NCBI GenBank assembly: GCA_030549775.1
Contig: CM060174.1
Location: forward strand, 67,105,566-67,169,565
DNA length: 64,000 nucleotides
Direction: 5' to 3'
Source of the DNA: Tamarix chinensis
Taxonomy: Eukaryota; Streptophyta; Magnoliopsida; Caryophyllales; Tamaricaceae
Shown here: positions 34,467 to 45,700 of the stretch, piece after piece
Layout: every line of letters begins with the position of its first letter
Position numbering within the stretch: the stretch's first letter is position 1
Position numbers and translations under genes: made by a program
The notes under the pieces: model-generated
What the model saw: only the letters and a program-made list of their open reading frames with translations
What the model was told of the DNA's origin: nothing
Databases searched by the model: none

Positions 34467-34558
34467 GGGGCCTTAGGACTTTATTGTGAAGGGTCGGCAT
34501 TTGGAGAGGCAAATCCACCCTTAGCAAATATCCTCTGTACTCAGATTGAGTGTTATGA

Positions 34559-34564
34559 AATAAA
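34559..34564 (+). terminator. Viral poly(A) signal at the copy 2/3 boundary
   Basis: AATAAA about 95 bases after the TATA box. It could end transcripts entering from copy 2. Confidence 0.6.
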
Positions 34565-34689
34565 ATTTCAAACTTCTATCCTATCTATCTATTTCTTTCT
34601 TTGCTTTCCTAACTATCTATCTATCCTCCCTTGCTTTCTGATTCATATTTTCAGGTTGCCCATCTGTATCCCGAGATCCTTGGCGTATA

Positions 34690-34702
34690 TGGTATCAGAG
34701 CC
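34690..34702 (+). other. tRNA-iMet primer-binding site, viral copy 3
   Basis: TGGTATCAGAGCC, complementary to the initiator tRNA-Met 3' end, about 195 bases before the copy 3 ORF1. Confidence 0.9.
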
Positions 34703-34883
34703 TAGCGGGATTAGCTCTTGAGAGGGGTAAGTGCATCTGGTCAAACTTCTGTATTTTGTACGGGGGGCTGTCTCCTTAATCTTGGTCGTAGGTAAGTCCT
34801 GTAAGTCCTGTATGTGTGATAAGGCAGAGAGACATTTAGGAGTAGAAAATAGTGGACGGTCGTGCAAAATATAGATAAGGGAC

Positions 34884-37800
34884 ATGCATTTATTCCGATC
34901 TTCTAGTTCTTCTGGTTCTAGACATGACATAGGACCTAGAGACTCAAACAGACAAACTGAAGAATATGAATTTGAAAACTTTGAAGGATCCATAGATACG
35001 TGGAAACTTCCCAAACTTCAAAAAGAAATGGTTTATAGTACTTCAAACTGGTCATTGTTACCAACAAACTATGTTATCAAAACAGAAGAAAGAGACCTTC
35101 AAATCTGCAAACCTCTAGAGACCATTCAGCTTCTTAGTCAAAGGTCCCTAGCAAAACATATCAGGAAGGGCTTTCGTTATATCCACTTAGGATTAGTCCA
35201 AGTAGGATTCAAATCCCTAACAAGGGAAGGCCTAAACACATCTATCTTAGCAGTTCTTAGAGACGCTAGGATGTTAGAATTTACAGACTCTTTGATAGGA
35301 ACTGTAGAGTCTAGTTTGTGTTCTGGTCCAATATTTTTTAATTGCTTTCCAAATTTCGCACCTTCATTAACTGATCCAAATATCCTGCATGCTTTAACTT
35401 TGCAAGTCAAAACGCATGGATATCATATGTTGCCTGGATCTATTCCTGTAGCTGTAATCTATAGGATTCATTATAAGGTTGCAAAAACGTCCTTTGGGAC
35501 TCAAGCAATTAGAAAAATTGAAAACGGTGAAACTCTTGTCTTGCAAACTGATTTATCAAGATCAAACACTGTCATTCCCAAAACAATCAAATGGAATGAG
35601 ATAGAACTCCCTGAGGAATGGACCTTAGATAAGGCACAACCAGCCCAGGAGGAAAACAAAGAACCGGAGATTCCAAAACCAAACTCGGATCTCAACAAAA
35701 TAACCCAGTTCGAAGACGGAACTGTCAAACTTAGTTTTAGGAGGAACCCGAGCCTTAGAGTAAGGGATGATACCTCGACTTCTTCCACAATTAGTTTAGG
35801 AAACGTCTCGAACCTTCCTAGAAACATAAATTTGGAAGAAAAAATTCAAAAGAATAGGGATTCTGTAGGTCAAACACCTAGAACTTCAATCTCAGGTGCA
35901 AACTACCAAACTAGAATTCCTAAGGCAAGTTATCAAAAACAGAAAGAAAAGGAATCGGAACAAACTAGTGATGATGATATAGAATCACCTCCACATTCTC
36001 CCGGCCTTTCTGACATAACTGATAACCAATTAAACGTCCTAGAAAAGGAATTTGTGATCGATAAAGAATTCTTCAGAAAAGACTTTTATTCCGAAAAGAA
36101 CACAGCAAAGAGAAACTGGTTCTTCAAAAAACACGGAAAAGATAGTCAATATTTCCAGGAAGAATTTTACAAATTTGTCGCTGATAACAAATGCAAAATA
36201 ATGTTTTTTGATTGGTTAGAATTACATATGGCAAACCACAGAATTGATTTAAAAGACATAAAAAGTTCACCTTTTAAATCAGCAAAACCCATAACTAACC
36301 GACCTAAAACCAAAACTTGGAAAACAGAGAAAGGAGTTGTAGAAACAGAACATCCGCCTCTGCAAAACATCCAAATATCTGCAGGAGAAAACACTGTAGA
36401 ACTCAAACCACTTAGGATACCAAAAGAGGATGAATTAGAAAACACCAAAAACATCGTGTTGCAAAATAATTTTGCTAATATTCATCTAAACACTATTGGT
36501 ACCCAATTAACAAAACTGGACAAACAAATTCAAAAGACAATTTTACCGGCAATTCAAACAGTTTCAGAAAATAAAACATCTGAACCGAAAAAGATGCCTG
36601 TATTCAAACCTTATGAATTATCAAAATCCAGTCGTAATGAAGTTCAAACTCAAAAGGATGAATTCTTAACTGCAATTAAACAAAAATTAAACTTAATTGC
36701 CACCTCGAGTTCGTCTAGTCAAAACCAAAATCAGGTTCCTGACACACCTGACCAAACAGCCCAGATTAATACGGTACACCAAACGGAACAGACAGAGAGT
36801 GATGAGGCCCAAGAACCTGAAACTCCTATAGTAGCCCGTTTCGATATACCATCGTCATCTAGGCAGATAGTTCCTAGACAAACTGCTCCAGACCTTAGTC
36901 TTGAAGTAAGGCCCAACAAACTAGTCCAGCCCAGTTATAAGGCCAACGCCCTGTACGAGTGGAACATAGATGGACTATCCGAATATCAAACCTTAGGCCT
37001 TCTACAGCAAATGACTATGGCAGCAAACGCGTATAAAGCCCAAATGAACACAACCGATAAAACTATAGCAGAACTCCTGATAGCAGGGTTCTCAGGACAG
37101 TTAAAAGGTTGGTGGGATTTTCATTTGACTTCAAACGAACAAATCGATATCCTAGATGCCATTAAGGTAGATGAAAACGACGAAATCATCTTAGATAATG
37201 GGGAACCCATATCTGATGCTGTAGCATCCCTTATACTGGCCATATCCTTACACTTTGTAGGAGACCCATCTCACCTTAAGGATAAAAACGGAGAATTATT
37301 ATCCAACCTTAGGTGCAAAAGACTTAATGACTTCCAGTGGTACAAAAATACTTTCCTGACTAGAGTTATGCTTAGGGAAGATTCAAACCAGCCATTCTGG
37401 AAAGAAAAGTTTTTAGATGGATTACCACCCGTGTTGGGAGGAAAAGTAAGGAACAAAATCAAAGAAACTCATAACAATCAAATTCCTTACAACAAATTCA
37501 CCTATGGAGAATTAATAAGCTTGACACAAAAGGAAGCCTTAAAAATTTGTCAAGACTTAAAATTCCAAAGTCAACTCAAACGAGAAATGAGTCAAACCAA
37601 ACAGGAACTAGGATCTTTCTGTAAACAATTCGACATTGCAGGAATAACAAACAAACAATGTTCGGGGAATTGTAGACCTAGTCACCACAAAAGAACAAAA
37701 CAAAAATATTTGCCTGCTCCGCAGAATCAAAAGCAAATACCCTATTACCAGAAATCAAAACCTAAAAGTAGCAAAACTACGGTTTCATCTTCAAAGGACC

Positions 37801-40568
37801 CGAATTGGGGAAACAGATATAGAAACTATAGGTGCTACAAATGCGGTAAAATGGGACACACAAAACAATTCTGCAAAATAAACAAACAAATTCGTGAATT
37901 AGACTTAGATGATGAAACTAGGGAAAAAATTCAAAACCTCCTAGTATCTTCTGAGGATGATAACGAAAACCCAGAGTTAGATGAACTCCAAACAGGGTCA
38001 TCTTCCTCTTCTAGCAGTTCTTCTGACCCGGAAGAAGAACCTATAGAAAATCAAATGAATGTTTTGACAAAACAACAAAAAATGGTTTTAGATATAGTTC
38101 ACCTAATTCCAGATCCATTAAAACAAGCTGAATACTTGGAAAAATTAATGGAATCAATTGAAAAGGATGAACCACCAAAACCATTGATTCAAAACGTTCC
38201 TTCAAAACCAACAAATGCATATGACTTAACCAAGATTCTTAACAAACAGAAAAAATCAAAAGATTTAACTCCAACTACTTCTGAACTTCAAAAAGAAATC
38301 AGAGAAGTCAAAAAAGAATTAAAAGAGTTAAAACTAAAACAAGAATCTGACATGCAAACAGTCCAAATGATGTTATCCAAACGAGACTCCAACACATCAT
38401 CTGAAACTAGTGAAGATGATCAAAACACTATTGAAGATTCAAACGAATTAATTCCAGGAGAATTTCTTAATGTTTTAAAAGAAATAACCTCCCGCAAATA
38501 TATCATCAGTATAACCCTTAGGTTAGAAGATGGTTTACAAATAAACACAGTCGCACTATTCGATACCGGTGCTGACTTAAACTGTATAAAAGAGGGAATA
38601 ATTCCAAAAAAGTACCTCTCAAAATCAAAAGAAAAATTATCTGCAGCCAACAGCTCCAGATTAAAAATCAAATATAAATGTGAAGCGGATTTAATTTGTA
38701 ATAATTTACAAATCAAAACAACCTATCTGATAACTCCTGATATTAGTCAATTTGTTATCCTAGGTACTCCCTTCATTAATTTGATAACCCCTTACAAAGT
38801 AGGTTTGTCCGGAATTTCATTCAAAACAAAAGGGAAAAAGAATAATTTATCCTTTTTAGAAATCCCTAGGACGAGGAACCTAAACTTGTTAAAGGCAAAC
38901 TTAATCTACGAAGATCAAATTAATCTTCTGATTAAAGGCAAACAGAACGATTTAGATTTCCTAAAACAAAATGTCAATTTACACCGAATCCAACGACAGT
39001 TGCAAACAAAATAGGTAAAAGACAAAATTGACCAACTAAGGAATCAAATCGAAAAAGAGATCTGCTCTGATCTCCCAAACGCATTCTGGTCTAGAAAACA
39101 GCACATGGTCGACCTTCCGTATGAAGACAAGTTTGACGAAAGGAACATACCGACAAAAGCTAGACCCATACAAATGAATTCGGAATTAATAGAATTTTGC
39201 AAACAGGAAATAAAAGACTTAGAAACAAAGGGATTAATCCAAAAATCTAGGTCACCTTGGTCCTGTGCGGCATTCTATGTTAACAAAAATTCCGAAATAG
39301 AGCGTGGAACACCTAGGTTAGTAATAAATTACAAACCTCTAAACGACGCTCTCAAATGGATTAGATATCCAATTCCAAACAAAAAAGATTTGCTTCAAAG
39401 ATTGTTTTCAGCGCTTATCTTTTCAAAATTCGACTTAAAATCTGGATTTTGGCAAATACAAATTAACCCCAAAGACAGATACAAAACTGCATTCACGGTC
39501 CCCTTTGGACAATTTGAATGGAACGTGATGCCTTTCGGATTAAAAAATGCTCCGTCAGAATTTCAAAGAATAATGAACGACATTTTTAATCCTTATTCAA
39601 ATTTTTGTCTAGTCTATATTGACGATGTCTTAGTATACTCAAACAGTCTAGATCAGCATTTTCGACATCTTAGGATTTTCCTTAGTGTCGCTAGGCGTAA
39701 TGGACTTGTAGTATCTAAGCCCAAAATAGATTTGGCCCAAACTAAGATCAGATTCTTAGGTCATTACATCGAGTCGGGTAGAATAAGGCCCATCGAGAGA
39801 TCCATAGAATTTGCATCTAAGTTCCCAGACCGAATCCTAGACAAAACCCAACTGCAAAGATTCTTAGGAAGCCTGAACTATGTTCTAGACTTTTGCCCCA
39901 ATCTTAACCAGATTGCAAAACCATTACACGACAGGCTTAAGAAAAGCCCAAAACCTTGGTCTCAAGCCCACACCAATGTCGTCAAACACATCAAGGCCCA
40001 AGTCCAGTCCATTCCGTGTCTGACCTTGGCCAACCCAAACTTATTCAAAGTTGTCGAGACAGACGCCTCTGAAATTGGTTACGGAGGTATCCTCAAACAG
40101 AGTCAGGCCCAGACCCTTGAACAGTATCTGGCCCATAACAAAGCCAAAACCCAAAACGAAACAGTGATCCAATTTACATCCGGACACTGGACCCAAACAC
40201 AGCAAAATTATTCGATGGTCAAGAAAGAAATATTCGCGATCGTCCAATCCATTACAAAATTCCAGTCCGACTTATTAAACCAAAAATTCCTGTTACGAGT
40301 CGACTGCAAATCAGCCAAACAGATACTAAAGAAGGACGTACAGAACGTTGCAAGCAAACAGATCTTTGCCAGATGGCAGGCCCTACTTTCGGTGTTCGAC
40401 TTCGACATCGAATATATAAAAGGTGAAGACAATTCATTGCCAGACTTCCTCACGCGTGAATTTCTTCAAGGACGTTCTCAAACGGACTATGCCTCCTCGA
40501 CGAAAAGACAAACAAAAGGAGAAGGTTCAAGAGATATTGGCTGCAAAGCCAATCAAATCATGGTATGA
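34884..40568 (+). pseudogene. Viral ORF1, copy 3, interrupted by the same TAG
   Basis: The frame is open for 1376 codons and stops at TAG 39012-39014, the same site as copy 2. It reopens in the same frame to 40568. The zinc knuckle, protease and RT motifs are unchanged. It shares some changes with copy 4 but not copy 2 (Thr in place of Met before WKLP, Leu in DLKDIKS, Ile in AGITNK). The serine run after the start is three residues shorter. Phe replaces Ser after DISQ. Confidence 0.9.
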
Positions 40569-41928
40569 AGCTACCATGGAAGATGAAGCAGCAGCAGCCG
40601 CTTCTTCAAACAAAGAAGCCTCGGCTTCCACAGCACCAAACCCAGACGTGCTCAAATGGGTGGAAACACTTTCCCACTCACCTCAAATGGTCAAAGCACT
40701 CCAAAACCTTTCAGAACAAGTTCAGAGTTCGCAACCTGAACGCAAAGGTATGAGTTCTGCAAACCCTGTTTACAAAACAGAAGGAGGTCTTTTAATTCCT
40801 ATGACTCCTTCAAAATCGATTTCAAAAATCTCTTCTGACAAATCGATTTCAAACTTTCCAGCCTTGAGATCTAGGATTTCAAGACTTGAAAACGTTTTGG
40901 AAGTAAAACCAGCTTTCGAGAAGAAAGCTGAGTATTTCACAAAACCACACTTTCAAATAATTTCAAACCTCGAAGATGGATTTCACTATCAGGATCCCTT
41001 CGTCACCCTTCGGAAAATGTTTTCAGGTTGGGATTTCAAACCATGGGACGTGACTGCACCCCATGCGTACTATAAGTCAATTTTAGAGTACACCGGCTCA
41101 GCTTCATTCAGAACGTTCAAACTACCCCAAACCAAAAATGAAGCTGCCTACTCAACCTGTCAACTACACAGGGTTATCCTTCCCGCGGATTGGGGACAAA
41201 GCCTCGAACTACCTCGAAGGCTCCCGGATTCGTACAAATTCAGCCCAAACTCCAAACTGAATTTCAATTACTGGGACTATCAGCAGGCTTGGTGGAACAC
41301 TTTCTTTACGGAAAATTCCAAAAAGTCGCATTCCTGGTTATTGTTTTTCAAAAATTTTAACCAAACCCATTACCCTGTCTGGTTTATCCGATGGTGGAAA
41401 GACTTCGGCGCCATCCCAGACATCCTACCGGAACAGGTTTCAAAACCTCTCGACCTGTTCAAAACCCTTTACAAACCCACAGAAGATGATAGGGTGTTGC
41501 CCCCTATCTTTGTCTTTTGTTCCAAACTATTCTGCCCATGGGTATTCGCCTGGACAACGGAGATTCATGAGATAGAAGGAGTTTTAACTTTGGTCCGCCG
41601 ATTCAAAGTCAAATGGTGGTCAAAGTATCAAACGTACGAAAAGGTCTCGGAACAGGCCGTCCGCAAACTCGTCAATACTCAGCCGGCCTCTTCTGCAACA
41701 AACAAGGTCCTAGCCAGATCGGATGACTCGAAGTTTCTGGCTCAAAAATCTGTAACGGCCGCAAAACTTGCAGCCGCCAAAACCGAAGATGAATACTTAG
41801 CCATTTTGGGTGAAGTATTCTCTCAAAGCAAAAAGGAAGATTCTGCATCCTCATCCATCTCTCCAGAGATCGACTATGGCGATGAGAATGAAGATGACTG
41901 TTACGGGATACTACCTCCTATCCGGTAG
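40489..41928 (+). CDS. Viral ORF2, copy 3, unknown function
   Basis: An open 479-residue frame from the MPPRR start, nearly identical to copies 2 and 4. One acidic substitution (KKEDSASS where the others have KKGDSASS) lies near the C-terminus. Confidence 0.78.
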   Translation: MPPRRKDKQKEKVQEILAAKPIKSWYEATMEDEAAAAASSNKEASASTAPNPDVLKWVETLSHSPQMVKALQNLSEQVQSSQPERKGMSSANPVYKTEGGLLIPMTPSKSISKISSDKSISNFPALRSRISRLENVLEVKPAFEKKAEYFTKPHFQIISNLEDGFHYQDPFVTLRKMFSGWDFKPWDVTAPHAYYKSILEYTGSASFRTFKLPQTKNEAAYSTCQLHRVILPADWGQSLELPRRLPDSYKFSPNSKLNFNYWDYQQAWWNTFFTENSKKSHSWLLFFKNFNQTHYPVWFIRWWKDFGAIPDILPEQVSKPLDLFKTLYKPTEDDRVLPPIFVFCSKLFCPWVFAWTTEIHEIEGVLTLVRRFKVKWWSKYQTYEKVSEQAVRKLVNTQPASSATNKVLARSDDSKFLAQKSVTAAKLAAAKTEDEYLAILGEVFSQSKKEDSASSSISPEIDYGDENEDDCYGILPPIR

Positions 41929-42361
41929 ACAGAACAAATACGAAGTATTTTCGGTGGAGGGCTACGCATCCGCATGCGTCAAAAGATCGGGGCAGACAAA
42001 GAATATTTCTGCCAACCAAAAGCAAATGTCAGAGTCAAAAGTGCCGTCCTCAAAAGAAGTAGGAATCTGCTTTCGGCTACTTTCGGCGATTGACACTTCT
42101 ACCCGGGTAAAAGCACGAGTAAAAGCAACCGCAAAAGCAAAAGAAGACGACAAAGGAATCTGCGGCAAAAATCATTCACGCGGATTACTATTGTATTTTC
42201 TGTCGGCTACTTTTACTGCTTGTACTTTTTACCTTTTATTCAAACTTTAGGGTACACTATTACTGTAGGCAGTACACTTTTTACTGTTTACTTTTTACTG
42301 TGTACTTTCGGTGGATTCCCGAATCCACTTTTCAAACTTTGTTTAGTCTGACCCCCTCTTC

Positions 42362-42368
42362 TATAAAA
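42362..42368 (+). promoter_or_regulatory. Viral promoter TATA box for copy 4 (variant)
   Basis: TATAAAA followed by GGGG, where the other promoter copies read TATATAA. Both are acceptable plant TATA boxes. Confidence 0.7.
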
Positions 42369-42460
42369 GGGGCCTTAGGACTTTATTGTGAGGGGTCGGC
42401 ATTTGGAGAGGCAAATCCACCCTTAGCAAATATCCTCTGTACTCAGATTGAGTGTTATGA

Positions 42461-42466
42461 AATAAA
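42461..42466 (+). terminator. Viral poly(A) signal at the copy 3/4 boundary
   Basis: AATAAA in the repeated region after copy 3. A transcript started at 34460 would reach this signal after one genome length. Confidence 0.65.
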
Positions 42467-42591
42467 ATTTCAAACTTCTATCCTATCTATCTATTTCTTT
42501 CTTTGCTTTCCTAACTATCTATCTATCCTCCCTTGCTTTCTGATTCATATTTTCAGGTTGCCCGTCTGTATCCCGAGATCCTTGGCGTATA

Positions 42592-42604
42592 TGGTATCAG
42601 AGCC
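42592..42604 (+). other. tRNA-iMet primer-binding site, viral copy 4
   Basis: TGGTATCAGAGCC, same position relative to ORF1 as in copies 1 and 3. Confidence 0.9.
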
Positions 42605-42785
42605 TAGCGGGATTAGCTCTTGAGAGGGGTAAGTGCATCTGGTCAAACTTCTGTATTTTGTACGGGGGGCTGTCTCCTTAATCTTGGTCGTAGGTAAGTC
42701 CTGTAAGTCCTGTATGTGTGGCAAGGCAGAGAGACATTTAGGAGTGGAAAACAGTGGACGGTCGTGCAAAATATAGATAAGGGAC

Positions 42786-45700
42786 ATGCATTTATTCCGA
42801 TCTTCTAGTTCTTCTAGTTCTTCTGGTTCTAGACATGACATAGGACCTAGAGACTCAAACAGACAAACTGAAGAATATGAATTTGAAAACTTTGAAGGAT
42901 CCATAGATACGTGGAAACTTCCCAAACTTCAAAAAGAAATGGTTTATAGTACTTCAAACTGGTCATTGTTACCAACAAACTATGTTATCAAAACAGAAGA
43001 AAGAGACCTTCAAATCTGCAAACCTCTAGAGACCATTCAGCTTCTTAGTCAAAGGTCCCTAGCAAAACATATCAGGAAGGGATTTCGTTATATCCACTTA
43101 GGATTAGTCCAAGTAGGATTCAAATCCCTAACAAGGGAAGGCCTAAACACATCTATCTTAGCAGTTCTTAGAGACGCTAGGATGTTAGAATTTACAGACT
43201 CTTTGATAGGAACTGTAGAGTCTAGTTTGTGTTCTGGTCCAATATTTTTTAATTGCTTTCCAAATTTCGCACCTTCATTAACTGATCCAAATATCCTGCA
43301 TGCTTTAACTTTGCAAGTCAAAACGCATGGATATCATATGTTGCCTGGATCTATTCCTGTAGCTGTAATCTATAGGATTCATTATAAGGTTGCAAAAACG
43401 TCCTTTGGGACTCAAGCAATTAGAAAAATTGAAAACGGTGAAACTCTTGTCTTGCAAACTGATTTATCAAGATCAAACACTGTCATTCCCAAAACAATCA
43501 AATGGAATGAGATAGAACTCCCTGAGGAATGGACCTTAGATAAGGCACAACCAGCCCAGGAGGAAAACAAAGAACCGGAGATTCCAAAACCAAACTCGGA
43601 TCTCAACAAAATAACCCAGTTCGAAGACGGAACTGTCAAACTTAGTTTTAGGAGGAACCCGAGCCTTAGAGTAAGGGATGATACCTCGACTTCTTCCACA
43701 ATTAGTTTAGGAAACGTCTCGAACCTTCCTAGAAACATAAATTTGGAAGAAAAAATTCAAAAGAATAGGAATTCTGTAGGTCAAACACCTAGAACTTCAA
43801 TCTCAGGTGCAAACTACCAAACTAGAATTCCTAAGGCAAGTTATCAAAAACAGAAAGAAAAGGAATCGGAACAAACTAGTGATGATGATATAGAATCACC
43901 TCCACATTCTCCCGGCCTTTCTGACATAACTGATAACCAATTAAACGTCCTAGAAAAGGAATTTGTGATCGATAAAGAATTCTTCAGAAAAGACTTTTAT
44001 TCCGAAAAGAACACAGCAAAGAGAAACTGGTTCTTCAAAAAACACGGAAAAGATAGTCAATATTTCCAGGAAGAATTTTACAAATTTGTCGCTGATAACA
44101 AATGCAAAATAATGTTTTTTGATTGGTTAGAATTACATATGGCAAACCACAGAATTGATTTAAAAGACATAAAAAGTTCACCTTTTAAATCAGCAAAACC
44201 CTTAACTAACCGACCTAAAACCAAAACTTGGAAAACAGAGAAAGGAGTTGTAGAAACAGAACATCCGCCTCTGCAAAACATCCAAATATCTGCAGGAGAA
44301 AACACTGTAGAACTCAAACCACTTAGGATACCAAAAGAGGATGAATTAGAAAACACCAAAAACATCGTGTTGCAAAATAATTTTGCTAATATTCATCTAA
44401 ACACTATTGGTACCCAATTAACAAAACTGGACAAACAAATTCAAAAGACAATTTTACCGGCAATTCAAACAGTTTCAGAAAATAAAACATCTGAACCGAA
44501 AAAGATGCCTGTATTCAAACCTTATGAATTATCAAAATCCAGTCGTAATGAAGTTCAAACTCAAAAGGATGAATTCTTAACTGCAATTAAACAAAAATTA
44601 AACTTAATTGCCACCTCGAGTTCGTCTAGTCAAAACCAAAATCAGGTTCCTGACACACCTGACCAAACAGCCCAGATTAATACGGTACACCAAACGGAAC
44701 AGACAGAGAGTGATGAGGCCCAAGAACCTGAAACTCCTGTAGTAGCCCGTTTAGATATACCATCGTCATCTAGGCAGATAGTTCCTAGACAAACTGCTCC
44801 AGACCTTAGTCTTGAAGTAAGGCCCAACAAACTAGTCCAGCCCAGTTATAAGGCCAACGCCCTGTACGAGTGGAACATAGATGGACTATCCGAATATCAA
44901 ACCTTAGGCCTTCTACAGCAAATGACTATGGCAGCAAACGCGTATAAAGCCCAAATGAACACAACCGATAAAACTATAGCAGAACTCCTGATAGCAGGGT
45001 TCTCAGGACAGTTAAAAGGTTGGTGGGATTTTCATTTGACTTCAAACGAACAAATCGATATCCTAGATGCCATTAAGGTAGATGAAAACGACGAAATCAT
45101 CTTAGATAATGGGGAACCCATATCTGATGCTGTAGCATCCCTTATACTGGCCATATCCTTACACTTTGTAGGAGACCCATCTCACCTTAAGGATAAAAAC
45201 GGAGAATTATTATCCAACCTTAGGTGCAAAAGACTTAATGACTTCCAGTGGTACAAAAATACTTTCCTGACTAGAGTTATGCTTAGGGAAGATTCAAACC
45301 AGCCATTCTGGAAAGAAAAGTTTTTAGATGGATTACCACCCGTGTTGGGAGGAAAAGTAAGGAACAAAATCAAAGAAACTCATAACAATCAAATTCCTTA
45401 CAACAAATTCACCTATGGAGAATTAATAAGCTTGACACAAAAGGAAGCCTTAAAAATTTGTCAAGACTTAAAATTCCAAAGTCAACTCAAACGAGAAATG
45501 AGTCAAACCAAACAGGAACTAGGATCTTTCTGTAAACAATTCGACATTGCAGGAATAACAAACAAACAATGTTCGGGGAATTGTAGACCTAGTCACCACA
45601 AAAGAACAAAACAAAAATATTTGCCTGCTCCGCAGAATCAAAAACAAATACCCTATTACCAGAAATCAAAACCTAAAAGTAGCAAAACTACGGTTTCATC

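Larger units (their letters stand above)
26824..34689 (+). mobile_element. Viral copy 2, 5'-truncated
   Basis: It begins 45 bases downstream of where the primer site would start, fused head-to-head to copy 1, so it lacks its own promoter, poly(A) region and primer site at the 5' side. It is complete from the leader through ORF2 and the next promoter region. ORF1 carries a TAG stop. Unit length to the matching point in copy 3 is 7911. Confidence 0.9.
34690..42591 (+). mobile_element. Viral copy 3, complete internal unit
   Basis: This 7902-base unit runs from primer site to primer site. It is 9 bases shorter than the others because one 9-base Ser-codon repeat (near 34905) is missing from the ORF1 start. 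It has promoter and poly(A) regions on both sides, but ORF1 carries the TAG stop shared with copy 2. Confidence 0.92.
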
